Part shown: piece after piece, positions 1 to 6,938 of the stretch
Numbering within the stretch: position 1 is the first letter of the stretch
How the letters are laid out: every line of letters starts with the position of its first letter
Assembly (NCBI GenBank): GCA_007121995.1
Contig: SKJK01000125.1
Coordinates: forward strand, 1-13,809
Direction of reading: 5' to 3'
DNA from: Desulfobulbaceae bacterium
GTDB taxonomy: Bacteria; Desulfobacterota; Desulfobulbia; Desulfobulbales; Desulfobulbaceae
DNA length: 13,809 bases
Program-made: the position numbers and the translations under genes
Notes under the pieces: generated by a model
The model's input: only the letters and a program-made list of their open reading frames with translations
Told to the model about the DNA's origin: nothing
Database searches by the model: none

Positions 1-858
1 GGTGTGGGATCGGTTCTCTATATGACCGGGAAGAGCAAGTTCACCGACCTGGGCGGTCTGTATAAAAAAATGCCCCTGGCTTTTGTGTTCACCCTGATCG
101 GCGGCCTGTCGATCTCCGCCTTCCCGCTCTTTTCCGGATTTGTCAGTAAATCCATGATTGTTGCGGCCGGATTCGATGACCACCTCTACTGGGCTGCTTT
201 TCTGCTCACCCTGGCTTCGGCCGGCACCTTCCTCCATACCGGCCTCAAAGTTCCGTATTTCATCTGGTTCGGTAAGAACAATTGCTCGCAGGAAACCTGG
301 AATAAGGCTGCCGATCCCCCCCTGCACATGCACCTGGCCATGGGTATCGCCGCATTCCTCTGCATTTTTATCGGTGTCTACACCCCGTATCTCTACAATA
401 TGCTGCCCTATGCGGTCAATTTTCAACCGTATACCGCTTACCATCTGGCCGAGGTGATGCAGATTCTGCTCTTCACAGCCCTGGGGTTCTTCCTGCTCAT
501 CAAGAAACTGGAACCGGAACCAATAACCAGCCTTGACCTCGACTGGTTTTACCGAATGGGTGGCAGCATTTTCAAGATCACCGCCGATCGCAGCATGAAT
601 CATATCAATACCTGGGGGCAGGAAACATTGGCCGAATCGATCCCCCATCGTCTCAATCGGTTTTTCCTTGAAGGACCGGCCCGCCTCTGCCTGCTGGTGG
701 TCAGACCAATCTGGCAAATGACCGGAGTTCGGATTGACGGTCCGGATGGAGCAGAACAGCGATTTCTAGACACCTTCAGGCTTTCATTATTCACAGTCGG
801 CTCCAGTGCTATCTTTACCGTGATCCTGTTGCTGGTTCTGCTCTACTATATCATCTGA
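1..858 (+). CDS. Proton-antiporter subunit (NuoM/NuoN/MrpD-type), 3' part only
   Basis: The gene is cut by the left window edge; the reading frame is open from base 1 and ends at TGA 856-858, so the true start lies outside. About 285 residues remain. The segment with LGGLYKKMP followed by GGLSISAFPLFSGFVSK (about residues 17-49) matches the conserved loop and helix of the Proton_antipo_M family, which includes NADH dehydrogenase subunits and Mrp Na+/H+ antiporter subunit D. I see about five hydrophobic stretches (near residues 25-48, 61-80, 109-131, 146-166 and 262-283). The long hydrophilic stretch at about 170-260 before the last helix is typical of antiporter-like subunits. It would act in the inner membrane in proton or sodium translocation, within a multi-subunit complex encoded to the left. 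Which complex (Mrp, Nuo-like or hydrogenase-linked) cannot be decided from this fragment. A strong terminator follows, so this is probably the last gene of its operon. Confidence 0.8.
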   Translation, partial: GVGSVLYMTGKSKFTDLGGLYKKMPLAFVFTLIGGLSISAFPLFSGFVSKSMIVAAGFDDHLYWAAFLLTLASAGTFLHTGLKVPYFIWFGKNNCSQETWNKAADPPLHMHLAMGIAAFLCIFIGVYTPYLYNMLPYAVNFQPYTAYHLAEVMQILLFTALGFFLLIKKLEPEPITSLDLDWFYRMGGSIFKITADRSMNHINTWGQETLAESIPHRLNRFFLEGPARLCLLVVRPIWQMTGVRIDGPDGAEQRFLDTFRLSLFTVGSSAIFTVILLLVLLYYII

Positions 859-969
859 GGATATTGAGTCCGGCCGGAGGAACACCGTGACCAGAGCAGT
901 ATAGAGTACATTCCCACCGAGCATGTAACCCTGCAGAAGACAAACGAACCGCACCGGGCAATGTATCAG

Positions 970-1008
970 GCCACGATCAGAGACCCTCTCTGATCGTGGC
1001 GTATTTTT
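970..1008 (+). terminator. Intrinsic terminator after the antiporter operon
   Basis: Positions 970-983 (GCCACGATCAGAGA) and 987-1000 (TCTCTGATCGTGGC) are perfect reverse complements, giving a 14-bp stem with a CCC loop. A short T-run lies at 1004-1008. On the minus strand no T-run follows the stem, so it should mainly stop rightward transcription from the antiporter gene, whose stop lies 111 bp upstream. The convergent minus-strand gene ends at 1116. The rest of 859-1115 shows nothing I can name. Confidence 0.85.
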
Positions 1009-1115
1009 GCCCCTGCCATTCGACTCAGGATTATTCGCTGCCCCCCCCACAATCTGCCACATCGATTATTGAAATGCGGCCCAGCAGGTGCTCGATCCTT
1101 GACCAGACCGGGTGA

Positions 1116-1793
1116 TTACTCGTTAAGCTGGATACGCAGGCTGCCATCTCCGACTTCCACCGCGGCCACGCCATCAGCTAATCCTTGCCAGAATCCGGGG
1201 TCCGTCCCGAAGACCTCGACCAGGTCAATATTTTTCAAGCCACCGATCCAGGCGTTGGGTAGGGGAATACCCATGAGTGAAATCCCGCGGAGTATGAACA
1301 CGGGGCGATCACCGCGAAAGGCGAATGTAGCCCCGGCCCTGACCCTGAGTGTATGCCCACCGACATAGGGAAGATCCGGATCCATGGGTATGAGGAGATG
1401 GAGACTGACCAGATCGGGGGAGAAAACGACAGCCACCTTACCGGCCAAGTCGGGGTTACGGGCGATCATGGCATTGATCTCTCTTTCGGTGAGCACGATT
1501 TCCCGGTCAAGTTCTTGTTCGTTGTAGGGTTCTGCCCAAAGCTCTTCAGCCCCCTCACGCTCTGCATCTATCCGCAGGCTGGGGGCCTGGCCAGCTCCCT
1601 GTTCAAAACGGGCCAGTTTCTCTTCAAGGCGTTGCCTTTCCGCCGGGGCAAGAACAACCGGTTCAAAGGGTTTGGGGAAGAACCAGCTTTTGACAATCAA
1701 AACGGTGACCACCATGGTGAGCAGCATGGCCGCCACCACAAGGCCGACCACCTGGAGCGTGCTCAACCCCGATTTTTTCCTGTACGTTTCCAC
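1116..1793 (-). CDS. Membrane-anchored protein of unknown function
   Basis: This encodes 225 residues from a GTG start at 1793-1791. The start is supported by AAGGAG-type Shine-Dalgarno sequence about 6-7 bases upstream on the minus strand. The N-terminus is short and basic (METYRKK), followed by one clear hydrophobic segment at about residues 14-36 and then a soluble domain, so it is probably anchored in the inner membrane with the bulk outside the cytoplasm. The middle contains an LTEREINAMIARNPDL motif (about residue 100). This resembles the 'LTE.EIN.L' motif of YpmS/DUF2140-like anchored proteins, and a beta-rich region full of hydrophobic alternations follows. I do not recognise an enzyme active site and assign no function. 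The gene stands alone on the minus strand, convergent with the antiporter gene. Its upstream region is occupied by repeat copy A, which carries a plausible promoter pointing at it. Confidence 0.8.
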   Translation of the reverse strand: METYRKKSGLSTLQVVGLVVAAMLLTMVVTVLIVKSWFFPKPFEPVVLAPAERQRLEEKLARFEQGAGQAPSLRIDAEREGAEELWAEPYNEQELDREIVLTEREINAMIARNPDLAGKVAVVFSPDLVSLHLLIPMDPDLPYVGGHTLRVRAGATFAFRGDRPVFILRGISLMGIPLPNAWIGGLKNIDLVEVFGTDPGFWQGLADGVAAVEVGDGSLRIQLNE

Positions 1794-1833
1794 TTTTTTC
1801 TCCTTGCGTTAAAGACTTCATCGTTTTCTATAC

Positions 1834-1960
1834 CCTGAATCCGTGACGGCTGGACTCTTGTTTTGGACATATCTTGCTGAAAGAAATTTATAATTGCAGC
1901 GGAATCTTTGGCAATAACTTTCACTCGCCGCCCTTCGGGGCATCCGCTCACGGATTCAGG
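1834..1960 (+). repeat. MITE-like intergenic repeat, copy A (127 bp)
   Basis: Its ends are perfect 13-bp inverted repeats: CCTGAATCCGTGA at 1834-1846 and TCACGGATTCAGG at 1948-1960. The flanks TATAC (1829-1833) and TATTC (1961-1965) match at 4 of 5 bases, a possible target duplication. The first 46 bp match copy C at 41 of 46 positions. The internal block at 1921-1940 (TCACTCGCCGCCCTTCGGGG) recurs in copies B and C and holds a GCCC-TTCG-GGGC hairpin. The copy sits in the 393-bp divergent gap 1794-2186 between the membrane-anchored protein gene and the M48 protease gene. The rest of that gap (1961-2186) shows only a small GGGTTG/CAACCC dyad at 2084-2096 and no convincing promoter. Confidence 0.8.
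1887..1914 (-). promoter_or_regulatory. Putative sigma70 promoter inside repeat copy A
   Basis: Read on the minus strand, a TTGCCA -35 box (1914-1909, 5 of 6 consensus) and a TATAAA -10 box (1892-1887, 5 of 6) are separated by 16 bp. Transcription would exit through the left end of the repeat toward the gene starting at 1793, with a leader of roughly 85-90 nt that includes the repeat end. The boxes fall at the same internal position as those in copy B, which strengthens the call. Not tested experimentally. Confidence 0.45.
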
Positions 1961-2186
1961 TATTCGTCAGGTTTTTCAGCCTGTCAAACATCCAATGCCT
2001 GGCTGGCGGCGGCAGGAATCGAAGTGATTCGGATAGTGGGCCTGGTCCCGCGCACAATCGCACCCATAATTGAGATATATGCCGGGTTGGCAACCCACTG
2101 ATCTTTTACCTTGCACCATCAGGCAATCTACTGTAACTGCAAGCGCGAACCCCCTGACCAACCTCCGATATGAATAGACCTGAAGC

Positions 2187-3449
2187 ATGATCAATGGATA
2201 TCTTGTTCTTATTGTAGTTATTCTCTTGTCAGTGTACCTGCTCAACCTGACAACCTCTCTGCTCAATCTCCGTTCACTACGTCCGGATCTGCCACCGGAA
2301 TTTGTCGGTGTGTTTGATGATCGGGAATACGCCCGTGCGCAGGAGTATACCCGAACGACCACCCGTTTTGCGCTGCTTGAAAGCACAGTCGGCCTGCTGG
2401 TGACCCTGACCTTCATTTTCGCAGGTGGTTTCAACCTGATCGATCTAGCGGCCCGGAGTTTCGGTCTTGCCACCATCCCCACCGGCCTTATTTTCACCGG
2501 TCTGCTGATCCTGCTATCCGCGGCACTCAACCTGCCCTTTTCCCTTTATGTGACCTTTGTCATCGAAGAACGCTTCGGTTTCAATACCACCACGGTGTCA
2601 ACCTTCTTCCTTGACCGCTTCAAAGCCACGCTGCTGGCGGTACTCCTCGGCGCTCCTCTGCTGGCCTCCATTTTCTGGCTGTTTGAAACCAGCGGCCCCG
2701 CGGCCTGGGTGTATTGCTGGATCGCCACGGTGGTCTTTCTTCTGATTGTGCAGTTTCTGGCCCCTGCGGTGATCATGCCCCTGTTCAACACCTTCACTCC
2801 GCTGGCCGAGGGCGAGCTCAAGGACGCCATAACCCGCTATGCCGCGGAGCAACACTTCGCTCTCCAGGGGATCTACACCATGGACGGCTCCAAACGCTCC
2901 ACCCGGGCCAACGCCTTTTTCACCGGGTTCGGCCGCTTTCGCCGCATCGTTTTTTTCGACACCTTAATCGACAAACTCACCACCAGCGAAATCGTTGCGG
3001 TGCTCGCCCACGAAATGGGCCATTACAAGCACCGTCACCTCCTCGGCATGCTGGGGCTGTCCATTCTCCAGACCGGGTTGATGTTTTTCCTTCTTTCCCT
3101 CCTGCTCGACAACCCCGGGTTGTTCGAGGCTTTTGCCATGGAACATATCTCCGTGTACGCCGGCCTGGTCTTTTTCGGATTCCTCTATACCCCCGTCGCC
3201 ACCCTGCTCGCCCTTGCCGTCAATGCCTTTTCCCGGCGCAACGAATATCAGGCCGATCGCTTTGCCCTGGACAGTGGCAACTACGGTGAAGCCCTGATCA
3301 GTGCCCTGAAAAAACTCAGTCACAGCAATCTCACCAATCTGACCCCCCACCCTGCCCATGTGGTCCTCAATTACGGCCACCCGCCAGTCCTGGCCAGGAT
3401 CGAGGCGCTGCGACAAGCAACCGCGCCCATCAGGAGCAATCAAGCATGA
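2187..3449 (+). CDS. Ste24-like M48 family membrane metalloprotease
   Basis: This is a 420-residue integral membrane zinc endopeptidase. The catalytic HEMGH motif is at residues 275-279 (H275, E276, H279), and the third zinc ligand is E353 in NEYQADRFA with D357 four residues on, the classic M48 ExxxD pattern. The N-terminal half has the Peptidase_M48_N layout: a first helix at about 4-22, an LRPDLPPEF-type segment, then helices near 62-85, 100-125, 145-165 and 172-192. Two more helices follow the HExxH (about 290-312 and 320-345). Length and layout fit CAAX prenyl protease 1/Ste24 rather than the shorter HtpX. Bacteria lack classical prenylated CAAX substrates, so a role in membrane-protein quality control is an inference. 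The ATG at 2187 has no strong Shine-Dalgarno sequence. Its stop overlaps the next start (ATGA, 3446-3449), implying translational coupling. Confidence 0.92.
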   Translation: MINGYLVLIVVILLSVYLLNLTTSLLNLRSLRPDLPPEFVGVFDDREYARAQEYTRTTTRFALLESTVGLLVTLTFIFAGGFNLIDLAARSFGLATIPTGLIFTGLLILLSAALNLPFSLYVTFVIEERFGFNTTTVSTFFLDRFKATLLAVLLGAPLLASIFWLFETSGPAAWVYCWIATVVFLLIVQFLAPAVIMPLFNTFTPLAEGELKDAITRYAAEQHFALQGIYTMDGSKRSTRANAFFTGFGRFRRIVFFDTLIDKLTTSEIVAVLAHEMGHYKHRHLLGMLGLSILQTGLMFFLLSLLLDNPGLFEAFAMEHISVYAGLVFFGFLYTPVATLLALAVNAFSRRNEYQADRFALDSGNYGEALISALKKLSHSNLTNLTPHPAHVVLNYGHPPVLARIEALRQATAPIRSNQA

Positions 3450-4570
3450 CATCCGTCGACACCGCTATGCATCAAAGCTGGCTTTGTCAGCTTGCTCGAG
3501 AATACGATGACATCTGCTACCAGTACAGCATCCAACTTCGCCCGCCCATTCTGACCATCAGCATGCACAGAAAACAGATGGGCAGCTGGGAGCCGGCAAA
3601 CCGCACTTTGACCCTCAGTCATTTCCTGATTGCCAACCATCCCTGGGCTACAACCCTTCAAGTTCTCAAACACGAAGTAGCGCATCAGATCTGCAGTGAA
3701 ATCCACCTCCAAAACGATGTCGGCCACGGCCCCCTGTTCCGCAAGGCCTGCACCCGAATCGGACTTGACCCTGTTTTTCATCGACCCTCAGCGGACCTGG
3801 CGGAAGGGCTGCGAACAATGCTACAGGGGTCCACCGCCACCCAGCGCGGCCGGCACATCATCGACAAGGCGCGTAAACTCATGGCCCTGGGGTCCTCTGA
3901 TAACGAACATGAGGCGGCCCTGGCAGTTCGCCGGGCCACAGAACTTCTCGCCCGCCATCAGCTCGACTTTGCGACCCTGGCCGCAACAGCCGATATGGAG
4001 CACCGGACCATTAATACCGGAAGACAGACCCTGCCCGCCCACCGCCGTACAATCTGCGCTCTTCTCGAGGCCTGTTTTTCAGTGCGGGTGATCTGTGCTT
4101 CCCTGTATGACCCCCATGCCAATGTTTCTCATAGAACCATCGAAGTGCTGGGCCGAGTGGAACAGGTGGCCATTGCCGAGCATTGCTACCATTTCCTCGA
4201 AAACCGATTGCAGACCCTCTGGAATACAAACCGATCAGCGATCTGCGGCAAAGGCGGCAACAGCCGTGTTGCCAAGAAAAGTTATTTCCTCGGCTTGTTG
4301 ACCGGATTTCGTCAGACCCTGGAATCCGCACCCGTGCACACTCAGGCAGCCCACGGCAGGCAACCGGCAAGCGACCTGCCCGCATCCAGTGAACAGCAGG
4401 CCCTGGGTACCTTTGTTGCCTCTCGTTTCCCTCGATTACGGACCATGCGGCGTCAGGGTGGTTCTTTCCATAATGGCGCCTTTCAGCAGGCCGTGGCTGC
4501 CGGTCGTGAACTGTCTCTGCACCCACCTGTGCGGGATGGCAGCGGTACGGACCAGCGGCTTCTGCCCTGA
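3446..4570 (+). CDS. SprT-like zinc domain fused to DUF2786
   Basis: This is a 374-residue protein. The N-terminal part (about 20-115) is SprT-like: an HEVAH motif at residues 76-80 (H76, E77, H80), then VGHGPLFRKACTRIG with H94 as the likely third zinc ligand. The middle (about 135-180) reads KARKLMALGSSDNEHEAALA...LLARHQLD, the signature of DUF2786. A less conserved alpha-rich domain follows to about residue 295. The last ~80 residues (rich in Q, S, P, R) look disordered. SprT/Spartan-like proteins in other organisms cleave DNA-crosslinked proteins or bind DNA, but the function of the DUF2786 fusion is unknown. The active-site residues are present, so protease activity is possible but unproven. 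The start overlaps the M48 stop by four bases, so the two are probably made from one transcript. No clear terminator follows. Confidence 0.87.
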   Translation: MTSVDTAMHQSWLCQLAREYDDICYQYSIQLRPPILTISMHRKQMGSWEPANRTLTLSHFLIANHPWATTLQVLKHEVAHQICSEIHLQNDVGHGPLFRKACTRIGLDPVFHRPSADLAEGLRTMLQGSTATQRGRHIIDKARKLMALGSSDNEHEAALAVRRATELLARHQLDFATLAATADMEHRTINTGRQTLPAHRRTICALLEACFSVRVICASLYDPHANVSHRTIEVLGRVEQVAIAEHCYHFLENRLQTLWNTNRSAICGKGGNSRVAKKSYFLGLLTGFRQTLESAPVHTQAAHGRQPASDLPASSEQQALGTFVASRFPRLRTMRRQGGSFHNGAFQQAVAAGRELSLHPPVRDGSGTDQRLLP

Positions 4571-4718
4571 ATTGACCGCTGACGATCACACCAAAAGCGA
4601 CGGCACAATTGTTCGGATTCTGATAAAATGGCTCAGTGACCTTGACGTCGGGGTTTGACCTTTATTATAGAATAACCTGGATCCGTGAGCGTTTGTCCGT
4701 GCGTCAGCTTTGTTGTTT

Positions 4719-4757
4719 GTGACCGTTCGATTAAAGTAAACTTTATCGGACGGTTAC
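4719..4757. repeat. Stem-loop inside the extra segment of repeat copy B
   Basis: The arms at 4719-4736 and 4741-4757 pair over about 17 bp around a TAAA loop, with one bulged T (4732) and two G-T type mismatches. A second, looser pair (GCGTTTGTCCG near 4689 and CGGACGAACGC near 4777) encloses it. No T-run follows, so it is not an obvious terminator. It is absent from copies A and C and looks like an insertion or lineage-specific extension of copy B. Confidence 0.6.
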
Positions 4758-4813
4758 GGGCAATGAAGATGGCGTGCGGACGAACGCCCCGAAGGGCGGC
4801 GGGTGACGGCATA

Positions 4814-4841
4814 TTGCAAAGAAAATCGCCGCATGTATAAC
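4814..4841 (+). promoter_or_regulatory. Putative sigma70 promoter for speA inside repeat copy B
   Basis: TTGCAA (-35, 4814-4819, 4 of 6 consensus) and TATAAC (-10, 4836-4841, 5 of 6) are 16 bp apart. A transcript would start near 4848 and carry a leader of about 80 nt through the repeat end to the speA start codon. The position within the repeat is homologous to the promoter-like pair in copy A. The corresponding bases in copy C (TTATAA and TATCCC) are degraded. Confidence 0.45.
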
Positions 4842-4914
4842 CTATTTACAATAAAATGTGCTCCAAACAAGACTCCAGCCGTCACTGATTCAGGAATAAG
4901 ACATTGTTTTTTAT

Positions 4915-4920
4915 GAGGAG
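4915..4920 (+). promoter_or_regulatory. Shine-Dalgarno site deciding the speA start
   Basis: GAGGAG lies 8 bases before GTG 4929 but 20 bases before the in-frame ATG at 4941. The spacing therefore favours the GTG start. Confidence 0.7.
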
Positions 4921-4928
4921 ACAGGCGG

Positions 4929-6842
4929 GTGAATTATACCATGGAACGCTGGAATATCGGCAAGTCGACGGATCTTTTCGGGGTGAACGAATGGGGCGGC
5001 GGCTATTTCTTCATCGCTGAAAACGGCGACATGATGGTCATGCCCGAACCCGGAGCCGCCGACCGGGCAGTGAGCATCGCCGCCATTGCCAACGGCATCA
5101 GGGAACGCGGTTTTGATATGCCGGTCCTCCTGCGTATTGAAAACATCCTCGATTCTCAGATCACCAGCCTCAATGAGACGTTTCGTGCCGCCATGGAGGA
5201 ACTCGGGTATACCGGCACCTTTATGGGGGCCTACCCCATCAAGGTCAACCAGCAGCAGCAGGTTGTGGAAAAAATCACCCAGTTCGGTTCCCGTTACCAT
5301 CACGGCCTGGAGGCTGGTTCCAAGGCGGAACTGATTGCCGCCATGGGCATGCTCACCGACAAGCAAGCGGTACTGATCTGCAATGGCTACAAGGACGAGG
5401 AATTCATCGATCTGGGCCTGTATGCCACCAAGATCGGCTATACCTGTATCCTGGTGGTGGAAATGCCCGATGAGTTACCGTTGATTATTGAACGTTCCAA
5501 AAAACTGGCGGCCAAACCGATCCTCGGCATCCGCATCAAACTCTCAGCCCAGGCCGGCGGGCACTGGTCCGAGTCCGGCGGTGAGCGCTCCATCTTCGGC
5601 CTCAACACCAGCCAGATTATCCAGGCCGTGGATCTGCTCACCGCGGCCGGTATGCTCGACTGTCTCAAGCTGGTCCATTACCATCTCGGCTCCCAGATCT
5701 CCAATATCCGCGAAATCCGCACCGCCGTCAATGAGGCCTGTCGGGTCTACGCCGGTCTGGTCAAGGAAGGCGCCCAGGTGACCTACCTCGACCTCGGCGG
5801 CGGCCTGGCCGTGGATTACGACGGTTCCCAGTCCAACTTTCTTTCCAGCCGCAACTATACCCTCAAGGAGTACTGCACCGACATCATCGAAGCGGTGATG
5901 ACCTCGCTGGACGATGAGCAGATCCCCCATCCCATCATCATCACCGAGTCCGGACGGGCCTTGGTTGCCTACTACTCGATCCTGCTCTTCAACGTCCTCG
6001 ATGTGACCCGTTTCCAATCCGGTACCCTGCCGGCTACCATGCCCGATGATTGCCCCCCGCAGCTCGAATACATGCACCAGGCCCTCAAGGACATGACCGT
6101 ACGCAACATTCAGGAGGTCTTCAACGACGTCATCTATTATCGGGACGAAACCCGGAGACTCTTTCAGATCGGCCAGATCAGCCTCCGCCAGCGTTCCCTG
6201 GCGGAACAACTGTTCTGGGCCACCATCAGCGAGATCAACCGACTGTCCAAGGAACTCAAACACGTCAGCACCGAACTCACCGATCTCGACCGAGTACTGT
6301 CAGATTTTTATTACTGCAATTTCAGTGTGTTTCAGTCCCTGCCCGATTCCTGGGCCATTGGCCAGCTCTTTCCGATCATGCCCATCCATCGCCTCAACGA
6401 AGAGCCGACCCGCAAGGGTATTCTCGCTGACATCACCTGCGACTGTGACGGCAAGATCGATCAGTTCATCGATAAACGCGGGGTCAAGCGCTATCTACCG
6501 CTTCATGAGTTGAAACCCCACGAGGAATATATCCTGGGCGCCTTTCTGGTGGGCGCCTACCAGGAGACCCTGGGCGATCTGCATAACCTGCTGGGGGATA
6601 CCAACGTGGTCACCATCCGTATCCAGGAGCAGGGAGAGTTTGAATTCGTCACCGAGCAGGAAGGCGACACCGTGGCTGACGTCCTCTCTTATGTCCAGTA
6701 TGACCCCAAGCGGCTCTTTGTCCGCTTCCGCAAAACCGCGGAGCAGGCCATCCGTGCCGGTCGCATCACCGCCCAGGAACGCCGCGAAATCGTCCAGGCT
6801 TACGAGGCCGGGCTGCGCGGGTATACCTACTTTGAACGGTAA
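4929..6842 (+). CDS. speA: Biosynthetic arginine decarboxylase
   Basis: This cytoplasmic PLP enzyme decarboxylates L-arginine to agmatine, the entry step of the agmatine route to putrescine. It is 637 residues, close to the usual 630-660 for SpeA. The fold-III features are all present: the N-terminal W-x-GGGYF-type segment (about residues 19-35), the PLP lysine K105 in GAYPIKVNQQQ, HYHLGSQISNIREI after the barrel middle, the glycine loop DLGGGLAVDYDG, and the C-terminal ITCDCDGKIDQFID whose C504 is the expected active-site cysteine from the partner subunit. The GTG start is preferred over ATG 4941 because of GAGGAG spacing. It heads the polyamine cluster, with the dehydrogenase 96 bp downstream. 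No agmatinase or agmatine deiminase gene is in the window, so the step to putrescine must be encoded elsewhere. Transcription may start in repeat copy B. Confidence 0.95.
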   Translation: MNYTMERWNIGKSTDLFGVNEWGGGYFFIAENGDMMVMPEPGAADRAVSIAAIANGIRERGFDMPVLLRIENILDSQITSLNETFRAAMEELGYTGTFMGAYPIKVNQQQQVVEKITQFGSRYHHGLEAGSKAELIAAMGMLTDKQAVLICNGYKDEEFIDLGLYATKIGYTCILVVEMPDELPLIIERSKKLAAKPILGIRIKLSAQAGGHWSESGGERSIFGLNTSQIIQAVDLLTAAGMLDCLKLVHYHLGSQISNIREIRTAVNEACRVYAGLVKEGAQVTYLDLGGGLAVDYDGSQSNFLSSRNYTLKEYCTDIIEAVMTSLDDEQIPHPIIITESGRALVAYYSILLFNVLDVTRFQSGTLPATMPDDCPPQLEYMHQALKDMTVRNIQEVFNDVIYYRDETRRLFQIGQISLRQRSLAEQLFWATISEINRLSKELKHVSTELTDLDRVLSDFYYCNFSVFQSLPDSWAIGQLFPIMPIHRLNEEPTRKGILADITCDCDGKIDQFIDKRGVKRYLPLHELKPHEEYILGAFLVGAYQETLGDLHNLLGDTNVVTIRIQEQGEFEFVTEQEGDTVADVLSYVQYDPKRLFVRFRKTAEQAIRAGRITAQERREIVQAYEAGLRGYTYFER

Positions 6843-6873
6843 CCGTCGTAACCGGTTACGAGGTTTGTAACCG
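6839..6873. promoter_or_regulatory. GTAACCG heptamer cluster / perfect palindrome between speA and the dehydrogenase gene
   Basis: GTAACCG occurs directly at 6839, 6848 and 6867, and inverted at 6853-6859. Two of these form the perfect 14-bp palindrome CGTAACCGGTTACG (6847-6860). The cluster overlaps the speA stop codon. It could be an operator for an internal promoter of the two downstream genes, or an mRNA stem that protects or separates transcript segments. No T-run follows, so it is not a normal terminator. The role is inferred only from symmetry. Confidence 0.35.
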
Positions 6874-6938
6874 TTTGGTTTATCACGCTCTTTCATGCAG
6901 CAGGAAAACCCGAGCAATATCACATCGAGGAGAACATC

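Larger units (their letters stand above)
4676..4894 (-). repeat. MITE-like intergenic repeat, copy B (219 bp, inverted, with extra insert)
   Basis: This is the same family as copies A and C, in the opposite orientation. The ends are CCTGGATCCGTGA (4676-4688) and TCACTGATTCAGG (4882-4894), pairing at 11 of 13 positions. Direct AATAA flanks (4671-4675 and 4895-4899) look like a 5-bp target duplication. The conserved core with the CCC-TTCG-GGG hairpin is at 4787-4806. GTGACGGC (4803-4810) and GCCGTCAC (4878-4885) form a further inverted pair that brackets the internal promoter. It is about 90 bp longer than A and C because of extra dyad sequence at about 4689-4786. It fills most of the 358-bp gap 4571-4928. 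The first ~105 bp of the gap, after the SprT-like gene, show nothing recognisable. Confidence 0.8.

Noticed and set aside
1353..1838. A plus-strand 161-codon frame opposite the membrane-anchored protein gene
   Set aside because: The minus-strand frame has a good ribosome site, a transmembrane helix and a coherent domain. The plus frame has no ribosome site and runs into repeat A.
2084..2110. GGGTTG/CAACCC hairpin with a CTTTT stretch as a terminator
   Set aside because: The stem is short, the T-run is four bases and distant, and no supported gene ends upstream on that strand.
4676..4928. A polyamine or arginine riboswitch before speA
   Set aside because: The leader sequence is shared with copies A and C next to unrelated genes and in differing orientations, so it belongs to the dispersed repeat rather than to a gene-specific riboswitch.
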